Shown: in pieces, positions 9,423 to 20,925 of the stretch
How the letters are laid out: each line of letters starts with the position of its first letter
Numbering within the stretch: position 1 is the first letter of the stretch
Source: Purshia tridentata
Lineage: Eukaryota > Streptophyta > Magnoliopsida > Rosales > Rosaceae
Reading direction: 5' to 3'
Assembly: GCA_003254885.1 (NCBI GenBank)
Contig: QANT01007008.1
Span: 1-21,646, forward strand
DNA length: 21,646 nucleotides
Made by a program: the position numbers and the translations under genes
Notes under the pieces: generated by a model
Databases searched by the model: none
What the model was told of the DNA's origin: nothing
What the model saw: the letters and a program-made list of their open reading frames with translations, nothing else

Positions 9423-11752
9423 CATTGATGTGTGTGCATAAGATTGTCTTTTGCTTATTAATTAAAGCTGGACCCGATGAAGTATATGCCTATGTGTTGT
9501 AGCTATGGGGAAGGTCCGTGAAAAAGACTCTCAGGAAATTAAATGAACATGGAAGCTAGTGACCAAAACCCAGATAGCCAACACAACGCTTGAATCAAAT
9601 AAAACCAAAACTACTAGCTAGAGTATACCTACAAAGTATACACCTAGCTTAGCTAGTTATAGAAATGCCCTCATTATTTCAAACTCTTCCTAAATTTCTT
9701 TTAATAAATTTGAACATTTCGGATTTAAGATTAAGAATGAGTCTGGCATCACATATTAGCATTTTCTCAATGAATGCATGAAAGTGCAAGTGTATAAATA
9801 GGGTTTATCATGATGATTTTATATAAGATTTTCACGTAAATTATGCACCACATATATATGTTGTGGGGCGGCTACCGTACAGTAGGTGTACATGATAATC
9901 GATCAGTCTAATCAATACATGTTATATGATTCTAATGAGACAGGGCTTCGTGCTGTAAATTCGTTTATCTTCTCTACTCTCATTTTGTTTTTTGACTTTG
10001 CTTTGAAGCTGATGGCTTGTCTTGGTGTGGCACACAAGGTGGATTGGATGGTGACTTGAAGACAAGTGTAGATCCATAAGTTGATCCTTGGAAAGGGATT
10101 TGACACAAAAGGTCCATTTACGAATTTACTTTTGATTTCACAATTAAACAAGTATGTCATTGTAATTTGGGCAACAAAAAAAAACAAGTATGTCATTGTA
10201 TTTTATTTTTATGATAGGGTTATATTTGATCTTTATGCAACCGTACGTTTTGAAATTACAGCGATATTTTGAATCTTATGATCATGTGATCCAAAATAAC
10301 ACCAATTTTGATAATTGAAGAATTATATGTGGTAGTTTTATGGTGAGGTACTTGAGGGAGCACCCTTGCAACTGATATAGCAAAAGCAATTAATTGCGTT
10401 CAAGGGTAGTGGTTGTGGAGTGAACATGGCACCCTTTAGAATTTAGGTATAAAATTTGAAAACAAGCAAAAGAAACAAATTCCATGCAAACAATCTCTAA
10501 GATATGTGCATGCATTAACATGTGATTATTAAGATCGAGCAATATTGCTAAATTAGATAAAATAAAAAAATAAAAAAAAATAAAAAAGGAAAAAGAGGAG
10601 GGGATGAGAGGAAACTAGGTTAGCTAAGAGAATAACAGAAAGCGAAACGTGTGAATCAAAACAAAGTTGCACGGAAATTGCCGGATAGAATACATTGATA
10701 GGGTACCGAGTTGTAGAGGCTGCAAAAGGTTATAAGAGAGTTGGAATGTCTACCCACACGCACACACATGCACCTCATGCCCTTTGCTTTACATTAATAT
10801 TTAAATATTATTAATACAAATACAAATACAAATAAATAATTATTATGATAAAGTTGTGATTTACATTGACACATCCAGTTGCACGGGGGCCTCTATTTTG
10901 TTCTCTTCTGCTTTTCCTGCCAGAGCGGCAGAATTGAGTACCCAACCATTGATTATTTCCCCACTCTCAATTATTGATACTTGCGCCAACCTCAGCACAC
11001 AAATTATGGCAATGCAAAATGTGTTTGTTTCATTTACTAATATCAGTTCTAGGAATATTATTCACCTTTTTTAAATTAATTTTTTACTGATTTTTTTATT
11101 ATTTTTATTCTATAATATATTTTTATGATTTAAATTATTTATATTTTAAATTTAATTATAAAAATTATTTTTACAAAAAAGTTAATTAAATTAAAAATTA
11201 TTTAGTTATGTAATTTTAATTAAATAAACAGACGATTTTAATAATAATTAATTTACAGTTAATTAATTTATAACAATTACATAATTAAATAATTTTTAGT
11301 TAATTATTTAAAATAAAAATAGCCTTTAAATAATTATTTAACATATGAATAATTCAAATTATAAAATATATTGTAAATAAGGATAATAAGATAAAAGATA
11401 AAAAGATAGATAGTATTCACTCTATCGGTTTACAACGTGAAGTAAATTAAACAGGCGATGTCAACTGTCAACTACTAGGGGACCTTTCTTGAGACTCACA
11501 ATCTCAGTTCCCGAACTTTATAATTTTAAATATTTATATTAAACAAAAAGAAAAATCTGTAAATAAAAAAAAAGGAAATATTTATATAGATTAAAATAAT
11601 ATGTGCACAAGTACACGACGGGTCATCCAATGCACACAAAGTATCCGATGACAGAAAGAGATTATAGATGTGTTGTTGGTTTGTTTTCTAGTTCTTGACG
11701 TCTTCATCCCAACCATAAAACCCTTATTTTTATATACGAATATGATGATTGA
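9423..11752. other. Intergenic AT-rich region with simple repeats
   Basis: No gene was recognised. It contains an inverted repeat at 9613-9657, an A-rich run near 10558-10590, an ACAAAT-type microsatellite near 10815-10835, and extremely AT-rich sequence at about 11070-11400 made mostly of short TTAAT/AATTA strings. The few frames of 60-95 codons have no motif I recognise. Confidence 0.4.
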
Positions 11753-11784
11753 GTGCACGTGTGGGTAGGTCTATCCACGTGCAC
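11753..11784. promoter_or_regulatory. Inverted pair of G-box elements
   Basis: GTGCACGTG (11753-11761) and its perfect reverse complement CACGTGCAC (11776-11784) are separated by 14 bases. Each arm contains the CACGTG core bound by bHLH and bZIP factors. No gene start is recognised nearby, so its role is unknown. Confidence 0.35.
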
Positions 11785-12463
11785 CTGTTTTATTCGCCGA
11801 ATTGATTGATTTGTTCTTTGCCTCTCTCCTTTCCAGGCCTTGTGATATTTTTTCACTTTTCACTGCCTCTCCTTCTGTCTCTTTGCAAACTGTCACCTCC
11901 TTCTTACTTTTTTACCAGGGGTTAATAATAATAATTATTGTTACCGGCCCCGACAAAGTCACCGCTGGTAAAAGATGCGATGACCACAAGCCGTAAGTAG
12001 TTAAGTACTCGTACCTCATTAATGGCCACCATTCTGTGATTCTGTCCCACAGTCTCTTTGGACAAGTCACAATTTTTGCTGCTTTTAGTACGTGCACAAA
12101 CAGATGGGGAACCCGAACCACCACTTTTTTCTTTTCTTTTTTTATAGCAAAATAACATTCATTTTAATTAAGTTTCATTATTTTCCAATGAAGGAAAGGA
12201 AGTCAATTTAATAAATAAGGAGAAAGATATCAATGGCTGAGTGATGAGACAAAAAGCAATCTACCCAATTGGGATCCTTACACGTGTCTTTCCCCTAAGG
12301 GCCAATATCCCCCAACCAAAATTGATGCTTCCTTAATCTATTATACAGTTTAATACATGAAAAAGAAATTAGGGTATTAATATGTACGTTTTGCAATGAT
12401 ATTTTATAAGAGAGATGAAGAGTTTGATTTTACTGATGTAACATGGCATGTATATACAAGGGT
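11785..12463. other. Intergenic, no supported gene
   Basis: Part of this stretch (about 11940-12120) is less AT-rich than its surroundings and is open in both directions for 60-78 codons, but the translations match no family I recognise and have no start context. Another CACGTG lies near 12281-12286. Confidence 0.3.
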
Positions 12464-12544
12464 ATGGCAGAGGAGAAGTCACGCGTGGTGCTGGTCCATG
12501 GGCATGGGAGCTGGCACGTGGTAGCTAGCCTATGTATAGCTTAA
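12464..12544 (+). pseudogene. Possible fragment of a methylesterase-type alpha/beta hydrolase start
   Basis: A 26-codon frame begins MAEEKSRVVLVHGHGSW and then stops. The MAEEK..VVLVHG pattern followed by Gly-x-Trp resembles the N-terminus of plant methylesterases (MES/SABP2/hydroxynitrile-lyase type), whose first beta strand ends in the His-Gly that forms the oxyanion hole. The similarity ends after about 17 residues. There is no serine nucleophile elbow or downstream exon in the following sequence. It could be a truncated gene relic or a chance resemblance. Confidence 0.25.
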
Positions 12545-14370
12545 TGTTGGAGTTGGAGAGTTGGAGAGTTGGACGTACGTATAGTAACGTAGCTAAGTAT
12601 ACCTTCCTATTCCATCTTAGTACAAAAAACTTTCGGCTACTTAATGCCCATAAGTAGTAAGTACATGTACAGCATGCAAACTCGTGCGTTCTTGTCTACG
12701 TCCTCTCTCTGCTGCTCTATTCTGTATATACAAATCTGTCAACCCACCAACTAGCTATAAAGGAAGTACGTACCTACCTTATTGTAATTTTCTATTAATC
12801 AATATATTTATAGTAAATGAGTAGTATTAATTATGTATGTAAATGTGCGTGATTCCATGATCCATATATCAAAGCAACATCTTGAAAAAGATTCTTATGA
12901 TGAAGCTTTAGGAAGCTAGTATGGCTCCACAGCCCATGTGTAAAAGGGTCCCCAATGGCCATGGAATTTTGTTTCGATGCATAATTGCTTGTCTTTGCTG
13001 TTGTTTCTTTCATCCCATTCCACCAGCCACTAATTTCTATTCTTTTTATTCTTTGCGTTTGGGTTTGAATGTTTGATTAGTATATATAGGTCCGGCCACA
13101 TTAGGTAACCTTATGTTATATGTGGAAGGGATGGCCAAAACCCACGTGATCGGGTGGCTGCTTCACCACAAAGAAGAATGAGGATGATGAAATTACATAC
13201 TCTTAAGCAAAGCAGTGGTGGGGGTCGACTTGAAGACTTGGGCTTATTAGTGCATTACGTACCAAACAACAATATATGGAATTATGGAAACCATATCATA
13301 TCATGCCCATTTGCATGTTACCCCCTCGTGGGTATATCGTAATCGTCCTTGCTACCTTTCTCGAATATATACTATATATTGACAACTACTTCTCACACAC
13401 TTTGCTAATTTCAATACATCCATGGATCACCACAACCCATTATCCAACTATAAATATCACACATTTTCGACATTTTATGTATATTACTTACTAACCCTCA
13501 ATATTTGTCTACTCGGTATTGCGTTGACGACAAAATATAGTATTAAGAAAAATTAAGCTCTAGCTCCCTCATATATTTTCTTTCATTTTTCTAATGTTGC
13601 ATCCACCAATAACTTGAACCCCATTAGTTCGAAGCATGCATGTTACTACTGAAAGTAACATTAACAATTATTAGGTAATGAAGCAGATCTGATATCTGCT
13701 AATATTATTCCTATCCATCGCATAATTGGACCTAATGACATTGATTTTATAAATAATTTAACCAATTTTTATTGCTTTCTCAAGATTGCTAGCATGTGTT
13801 GGATGCCTCCTAACCTACCAACTCACATGCTCCACACCAATTAAGATTTATTGGGTAATTACCAATTATGAATGAGTCGTACGTTTCGGATACAAATATA
13901 TAAGATTATCGATCTTTTGGATGAGCAGACGATTGTATTTCACATGTGTTTTAAGTCTAACTAAACCACTAGGATGGATCCATAATCCATTGTTTTCACT
14001 CAATTATCAGATCATGTACAGTCTTTTTTACCTTGCAATCTCTTAATTTGTTTATTTCAGAATTATTTATCTAGTCGGTGTGGTGATGCCAGAAATGCAG
14101 GATCTTGGATTACTAAAATGTTGAATTAGAATAAGCTATTAACCCTCATTTCTAATAAGTTAAAATTGACTACTGACTAGCTTGCATACCAGATCTCAGA
14201 TTTTTCGGGAACAATGATGCTACGACTCTATAACTATACAATGTGGAGAAAAAATTGGTCACGAGGCATCAATTTGACTGCCTCAAATTTCAAGGTGGAC
14301 TGCCCCAAATTGGGCTTATCTGACAAAAATTTTTACATTTATAGAGAATCGGATTAAGTATTTTTATACT
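12545..14370. other. Intergenic region
   Basis: A short tandem run of GGAGAGTT-like units lies at about 12546-12575. The rest holds only short frames without recognisable motifs. No tRNA, rRNA or known microRNA sequence was noticed by eye. Confidence 0.35.
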
Positions 14371-14424
14371 TAATGCGGCTTAGCACCAACTAAATATTAA
14401 TGCGGCTTAGCACCAACTAAATAT
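14371..14424. repeat. Perfect 27-bp tandem duplication
   Basis: Positions 14371-14397 and 14398-14424 are identical and directly adjacent. The unit begins TAATGCGGCTTAGCACC and ends CTAAATAT. With no mismatch, the duplication is recent or conserved. No gene lies beside it. Confidence 0.9.
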
Positions 14425-15940
14425 TGATTTTAAATACGAAATTTTTTTACAGTAATTCACAAATCTAATTTCTAGAATTAAAACTATCAATTCAAAAATT
14501 AAAAAGTGTCGGTATGACATGTACTTTTTGAAGGCCCAAAGCCTCTAATCACGTTTGTTTCTGTTTCTGCCTTTGGCTGGGAGGTCAAAGTATTTGGTAT
14601 ATTGGACCAGACATTAGCCTCTTAAGGCTCGATTATTAGCCTTATTTTGTTGTTATGTGTGGAAATATTGATCCAAACCCCAGTGAAGGTGACATCCACT
14701 AATGTAGATTTTAATTAAATCTGATATTTTTTTAGTTTAATTTGGTCTTAATTGGAAAAGCTTGTGATTAGCATTGATGATGGGACATCTTAAACATATC
14801 AATTTACTCCTAATTAAGGCCCAACAGGTGGAAGAAAGAAAAGAAATGAAGGAACAAAACTTGTAGTTAAACGAGAAAAGGAATTGTAGAACAAATGAGA
14901 TGGAAATAATGGCTGGTTTTTGGAGAGTACATAGTATACAACTCAATTATTGGTGGAGACAAAACCTGGACTCAATAAGATCCGACTCCATTTATAGACT
15001 TACAGTGTGTGAAACGATAATTGAAGATTTTATTCTTTCATTACTTAAGTACTCCCACTTTTTATTACTCTTTTTATCAAAAAATTAATTCGATTACATA
15101 TTTTTTTGTTAATATACTATTACTTTGTTTGTTATCAGATTGCCCATGTTAGTATTTTGTTTTAATTATACAACTACAACCCTATTTTCCCAAAGCTAAT
15201 GCTCGCAACCTGCATCCCACAAACTCTATAATTAATTAAGTACTATATTAACTATTTAATATCGTTCCACACACAAAAAAGAAAAGAAAAGAAAAGTACT
15301 ATGTTAAAAGGTTCCAAGGATTAACAACTACATAATTTTTATATAATATAAAGCACAGCTTAAAATTTTAAAGTCACAGAACCAGAATTTTGGGCTTTAT
15401 GATTAGATCACTCGTGAAGCATAAAGAAAGAAGAAGATGAAAATAAAATGTTCCTAATAGATTTCATTAATGTAATTACTGTATTACTAACTACTCTCTG
15501 ACACTAACAACTTAGGATATAAAAAGCATCGGAACATACCAGCTGGTTTCCCATTGGTGCGTTGCACATGGCATCATTCTCCAAAAACATAAATAAAAAC
15601 TAAAAAAATACATAATTAATGTTGGATTTCTAATTCTAACATTGTCGGACAATGAAGAAGCCCACCTTCTCAGATACATAGGTGTGGGCCTGCCTCAAAT
15701 GTATACGAGCCGAGCCCAAATACACAACATTATATGTGACTGTCAAACAATGCTAGGGTGCCTACGACATATTTGCCAATGTACGACACATCCGTTCCAT
15801 CAAAACACGACATCAATTTTCAACGTCTCTGTTTATATAGAAATGAATGAAGTACAAAGCATGTGCTAAAAATTCGTCGAAATTCCACGAAAATCTCATG
15901 AGGATTGGAGCTTATTCGATGAATTGCTATATAGTCCCTC
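14425..15940. other. Intergenic and 3' flank of the PLC-X gene
   Basis: No gene is supported. An AAAAG-type microsatellite lies near 15277-15297. The last few hundred bases before 15941 should include the 3' untranslated region of the minus-strand PLC-X gene. Confidence 0.4.
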
Positions 15941-17990
15941 CTATGCCTTGCAGGCCCCTGGAGGTGATCCTGGCTGCAAACAAGGACATAAATTGTCAAA
16001 ATTTTCAATTTTCATGGATAAATAAATAATAATTGTAATGGATTCTATGAGAATTTCTGAGCTTACCACACAACCATGGACATCATCACAGCTACACAGG
16101 AGCTTCCCATTGAGAAAGTCCAAAGCTTGAAATGACCCTCCTCCTTCACTCCTCTGCATAAAAAAACCAAGCAGCTAGTTGTAGATTAAAATTTATTTTT
16201 ATTTTAAGTAGAGATTAAATTTGATTTTGCAGTGGTTAATTACCTTGTAAAAATCAACAGCAACAAAGTTAGCCCATCTGTTGCTAGCAGCACCATAACA
16301 AGTGTTGAGCATGTTAATGAGATCCCCAGAATTAATTCCACAAGAGACTTGCTTAATTGGAATAGACATAAAATGGTTGACCAAGATCAAAGATTTAGTC
16401 TTGTCATCTAGAGGTGAGGACTCTGCCCTGTTAGGACAATTTCCAGCCTTCATTCCATCATCTCCATCTGCAAATTTCAATTTGGTACTATTCTCAAATA
16501 ACAGATGAATAAACTCATATAATAATAGTATTAAAAAACAAAAATTTTGTTGCTTATTACACTGGTTTTCAACCATGTAGTTCCACTGGTATGCAATGCC
16601 TTCTGATTGTTCCTTAGAACTTTTTGAAGTAAACACAAGTAGTCTTTGGTTCTTAGCAACCATGTCACTAACAAGTGGCCAGTCCTGACCATTTTTGGGC
16701 ATGTTTGTGACTGGAAACCAATATTTCATCAACCCAGAAGCGTTGAAGACATTTGTCAGTCCATTTGGAGCTTCAACATAGTCCTCTAATATCAATGTCA
16801 CAATTTCTGCTGGTTTTGCTGAAAGAAATGCTTCAATTTCCTTCAGTGTATCTATAGCTGGTTCCTACATTGTTGGGATATTGTACAAATTTCTTAATTA
16901 AAACAAAAATAAATAAAGAAAGTAAGAAAATGAAATGGGGGAGTGATTTTGCTTACAAATGCAGTCAAGTCATGACATTTTCCTTTAAAAGAATGGCACA
17001 ACCACACGTCTCCCTCAAAATCATACGTATCGAGCATCAAGGCTCGAACTCCATTCTGTAAAATGTCAAGGAATGATGCAAAATATAATGGTTAGAAAGT
17101 CAAGGACCACATTATATGCCAAAAATGAAAACAATAAGTGTTAATTTACTGAGAAAATAGAATTGAAATTTGTACATTAAGTTGTTGAGTGACAGTATCT
17201 TCTTGATTTGTAAAGGTAATTCGAGGAACTCCTGTGTGAGATGGCTCTCCATCAATAGCAAAAGCATTGTGGGTTGTCAAAAATGCGTATTTGTTGAATG
17301 GCAGAGAATTGTTCTGTTCCAAATTAAAAACAAGTAAACAAACGCAACTACTATTCAGTATATTATTGAACCCCTAGAGGCAGAAGCTTTTTCGTTGGGC
17401 CCTAGTGGTTTATGGACCAGTGACTAAAGCCTGCTGGGTCCAAGTGTAAAACCCAGTAAGGTCTGCCCTCATTGGGCCCATATGGGCTTATGGCCCATTA
17501 CGTGCTGTTCAATGGTTGTGACATCCGAAGGAAAGAGGAGAAAGCTCCCAAAATATGTCTTTTTGGCTTCATGGTATCGTCATGGAAAGGTGGAAACTTC
17601 ACAAAATGCGTGCCTCTGTGTGTGTCATAGTGTGTGTGACTGTGTAAGAGAGAGAGAGAGAGACGTACCAAAAGCTTGAATTGGTCTGTAATGGTTGATC
17701 TAACACATCTAGAGCCTGCAAAGCCTTGGGGGCAAGAGAAACAGAAAAGTCCTGCCTCACAATCTCCGTCTGATGAGCATTCCTCTAAAAGCTACACATT
17801 CATTCAAACGAAGTACCACAAAATGAAACTCTACTCTATATTTTTGGGTCAGAACTCAGAAGTGATTGAAAGATTGACATAAAAAAGAGGTACAAACCTT
17901 GCACTGTCCATTGGAGCAAGCTGTGGCAGCACTTAAAACCGCTGCAAAAGCTATGACAAAAACAAGGTTTTGGCCATGCTGAGTCTTCAT
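15941..17990 (-). CDS. Secreted PI-PLC X-domain-containing protein (At5g67130-like), 8 exons
   Basis: Related proteins resemble bacterial phosphatidylinositol-specific phospholipase C and have an X domain but no Y or C2 domain. The plant substrate and role are poorly defined. Exons are 17990-17898, 17791-17669, 17313-17176, 17055-16957, 16864-16561, 16467-16244, 16153-16067 and 15973-15941, giving 1101 nt and 366 residues, with GT..AG borders and consistent phases. The first ~24 residues form a signal peptide ending ATA-CSNGQC. A cysteine-rich stretch follows (Cys25, 30, 36, 42, 48, 51, 60). The X domain has LTTHNAF with His87 and LCHSFKG with His139, the expected catalytic pair, plus Asp127. 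NRWANFVAVDFYKRSEGGG is the conserved C-terminal block. The protein ends soon after (PGSPPGACKA) without a hydrophobic tail, so no GPI anchor is expected. It appears intact. Confidence 0.94.
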
Positions 17991-18048
17991 ATTTTGTTTA
18001 AAAAAAGAAAAAAAAGAAGAAGAAGAAAGGGGTTGGGTTTTGAAGCAA

Positions 18049-18082
18049 CTTCGTTTTCTCAGTTCTGGCTGAGAAAACGAAG
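18049..18082 (-). repeat. Perfect 14-bp inverted repeat in the probable 5' leader of the PLC-X gene
   Basis: CTTCGTTTTCTCAG (18049-18062) and its exact reverse complement CTGAGAAAACGAAG (18069-18082) flank a six-base spacer. The structure ends 59 bases upstream of the PLC-X start codon, with a pyrimidine-rich tract (on the minus strand) between. If transcribed it would form a stable hairpin in the 5' untranslated region. Confidence 0.75.
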
Positions 18083-19596
18083 AAGTAATGTGTACAAGTT
18101 TGGTGAGAAATAGTGATGAGGATCCATATGGATATGAGGGTATAAATGCTCAAAAACCAACAAAAATGGGAAAGGGGATTGGGTTACCCGAATATCCAAT
18201 CACAACAAAGACATTGGAATTCATGGATTAAAAACCCAAATCACCTGAACCGTAACGGACTCCCATAATGCATTAATTGACACGTACCTCCTCATTAATT
18301 ACTCATTATTTTCAAGTCAATTATATAGTACTGGAAGGGAATTAAAACAAGAACAAATGGAATAACTTGAACGCCATTAGGAATTTAGAATGATGGTCGT
18401 AACAACTCATGGTAGATGATATATCATATGCATAATTATATAATAATATATCAGAAGCTACCATATGGACCACAAATTTATGGTCATATTTTTCAGTAAA
18501 TAGCATATGTATTGCCAGACTGTGGCAACCATATATTACCTTGTAAGAACTTATTTTAGATTTTTCTTTAATGCTTTAGGTTATGTATAATCCATGAGGA
18601 TTTAGTTAGCATATAAATACTATATACATTATACTACAAAGAAAGGAGTTGTCGTATGGGATAATGGGAGGAAAACTCCCAACTGAAATTTAAATCTATG
18701 CTTAAATAGGGTGTATTCAAACGGATTTTAAAAAAATTATCGACTCTTGTACCCATATATTATGCTTCAATCTTATGTGGCACAATTAATAAATACACAT
18801 CATTATTTAAGTTGTTAGTAATTATACACTTCATTATAGTAAAATAAAATTATTTTAATTGAAAGACCATCTTACCTATCATAAATTATAATTATATTAA
18901 TATTTTATATTATTAATTTATTAGATCCTTTCCTAATCTTCATTAATTGTCTATATCCAAATTAAGAATACACGTTGATAGCTAGCCCATCTTCTAGTAC
19001 TGCTATTATACAATATTCTGCAACTTCATCTTTTATGGGAAGAAAAAAAAAAAAAATCTTTAACATTGATGATGCCATTTTTATTTCATGCTTTCAATGA
19101 AGTCAGAGCAAGCTAGGCTTGAAGTGCTTCAATTCAATTTTCCAATTGCTTTTTCTTGCTCTTTAGTTTATGACAGATGCAGAGTAGATATTTTTTTAAA
19201 CTATGAAATTGAGGATGGTTTTATTTTATCTTTGAATTGACAAAATTTTCTTGTTTTTTGGTAAGTTTTTCACATAAATCTACCCACAATTCTTTTCTTT
19301 TTTGTTTAACGGTACCAACAATTCATTCTTCTGTATCATCGATCATATTTTTATATAACAACTTGGTTCTTGGGTCTTGAGTTTGCTTTAGAATTGAGAT
19401 TTTTCCAATTAAGTTTTTGAACTCACTACAACAATGGGGGTTTCTTGTTCAAATTTATATTCTAAGACCTAGAGATTTCTTTTTGATCTAAAAAAAAAAA
19501 ACCCAAATTTGAATTAAAAAATAAAGCAGTATTGAAAGTTGGTTCCATTGTTCAAAGATTTCAATTTTGGGGTTGCAAAGAAGATGAAGAAATAAG
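18083..19596. other. Intergenic region upstream of the PLC-X gene
   Basis: No gene was recognised. The minus strand reads ATTTATA near 18140, a weak TATA candidate for the PLC-X gene. ATCCATATGGAT (18122-18133) is a perfect palindrome. A bulged hairpin occupies 18409-18464. The remainder is AT-rich with poly-A/T runs (near 19046 and 19490). Confidence 0.4.
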
Positions 19597-20361
19597 TGTT
19601 GAGATTAAATCACTCTAAGCAATTTAACCCTTTCCCTCTACGGATCTTGTTCTTGATGGATTTCAATGAAACTTGCAAAGAAATTAAACAGCGAATAAAT
19701 AAAGGAAACAACACACCAAATTTAACGTGGTTCGGCAATTGCCTACGTCCACGGCGAGCACCCAATAGATTTCACTAACTTTGAGAAGGAATTACAATGA
19801 TCACACAAATTCTCTCTCACTCTAGGTCTTAATCTATCTCTCACACTTGAGTTTCTGCCTCTCTTCAGAACTTATGAAGACTCAAGAAACTCTCCTCTTC
19901 TTCTTGTTGGTGTTCTTCTTCCTCTTAGGGTTTTCTGAGTCTAAAGAACCTATTTATACTCATATAGGTTTTAGAATACAATTAGGGATGAATTAGGAAT
20001 CATAAAACCTCCTAAAACTAGGAGAAACTTGGAATATCCACATGTAGGACTGGTCCTCTAGCCATGGGATCGGTCCCACAGCAAGAATGACACCTTGGGA
20101 ACTCAGAGGACCGGTCCTCCTAGGTAGAGGACCGGTCCTCCAGCAACTCGACTCTTTAGAAACCTCAAAACGCCCGTGTAGGACCGGTCCTCAAGCCATG
20201 GGACCGGTCCTCTGGGACCTCNTTTCCTCCTTAATCGACGCTCCACCCTACCACGAACCTCTTCCAAACTTCCTAACTTCATCCAAACGTCTAAGGACAC
20301 TTCCATGAACTCCCAAACCCCCTTTCAAGCGAGCCAAAAACACAACAATAAGAACTTAACA
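19597..20361 (-). mobile_element. LTR-like sequence of Ty1/copia type, minus orientation, probable solo LTR
   Basis: The ends are TGTTGAG and CTTAACA, near-perfect short inverted repeats in the TG..CA form typical of LTRs. On the minus strand a TATAAATAGG box (around 19950) is followed by the block GTGGACGTAGGC..GAACCACGTTAAAT (around 19718-19756), familiar from the downstream part of many plant copia LTRs. No primer-binding site, polypurine tract or gag-pol frame lies beside it, and the five-base flanks do not match as a target duplication. A solo or rearranged LTR is therefore likely and the exact ends are uncertain. The element contains the unresolved base at 20222. Confidence 0.5.
20047..20210. 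repeat. Six copies of the 10-bp palindrome GGACCGGTCC in three pairs
   Basis: Copies are at 20047-20056 (GGACTGGTCC), 20067-20076 (GGATCGGTCC), 20108-20117, 20129-20138, 20181-20190 and 20201-20210; the last four are perfect. The first and third pairs share the same intervening text (AGCCATGG). Start-to-start spacing within pairs is 20, 21 and 20 bases. They lie in the half of the LTR-like element that would be U3, where promoter and enhancer repeats usually sit. Confidence 0.85.
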
Positions 20362-20429
20362 TCAACTAGGATTATATGTTTTTTTTTAAAGTAAATGATT
20401 ATAAAAGCTTTTTTATGTTTCAAAGGAGA

Positions 20430-20925
20430 TCCAATACACCTAATCCGGTCCAAATTCTAACGTGTCTCTTCCTCTCCGTCTTGTCTTCTCCTTCTGTCCA
20501 TCTCCGTCTCGTCTTCTCCTTCTGTCCATCTCCATCTCCATCTCCATCTTCATCTTTCTTTGTCTTCATCCCTCTTCTCTGTCTCTCTCTTCTTCTCTGT
20601 CCATGTCCATTGCTTAAAAATCAAACCATCGGGCAACCATTTAACACACACGGCGATCATCACTCGCACATCGTCTCCTGCATGCTTGCTCTACACCATT
20701 CCCACGATTCCAATTCTGCGCCCAAATCACACCAAACCAAATCAATTTTTAATCAACAATTTCCCTCATCTTCTCTCCAAATCTCTTTCTGATTCCTAGC
20801 AATTTCAGAAACTCTGCAATCTGAGCCTGCAAGTAGAGGCGGTGGAGTTGAGCTGCGACGATTGGATTAGATTGGATCGATCGAGTTGAGCTGAGCTACG
20901 ATCTGCCCCTACTCCTTTTTCAAGG
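20430..20925 (+). other. Pyrimidine-rich stretch, possible 5' leader of a gene beyond the window
   Basis: A strongly CT-biased segment includes a 28-bp tandem duplication (20474-20501 and 20502-20529, one mismatch) and a CTCCAT microsatellite. It is followed by a G+C-richer segment ending in CAAG|GTGAAG (about 20924), a plausible splice donor. Plant 5' untranslated exons often look like this. The open frame across it is serine-rich and low in complexity, so I do not call a protein. Evidence is compositional only. Confidence 0.25.

Noticed and set aside
9912..10196. A 94-codon minus-strand frame
   Set aside because: I compared it by eye with known small secreted peptide types (CLE, CEP, IDA, PSK) and found no signature motif.
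11802..12158. Overlapping frames on both strands of up to 78 codons
   Set aside because: No similarity to a known family, poor start context, and neither frame continues through plausible splice sites.
8045..15940. microRNA, tRNA or snRNA genes in the long gene-free stretch
   Set aside because: Scanning by eye for several conserved plant microRNAs (156, 159, 160, 164, 166, 171, 172, 319, 396) and for tRNA-like folds gave nothing convincing. A covariance-model search would be needed to exclude them.
555..17990. A functional biosynthetic cluster of the three minus-strand genes
   Set aside because: The gene families belong to separate pathways, are separated by 2.9 and 8.0 kb, and each is a common single plant gene.
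20376..20792. A 138-codon plus-strand reading frame
   Set aside because: It is open because the DNA is CT-rich, giving serine/proline/leucine-rich low-complexity protein with an internal 28-bp duplication and no domain. It is more likely an untranslated leader.
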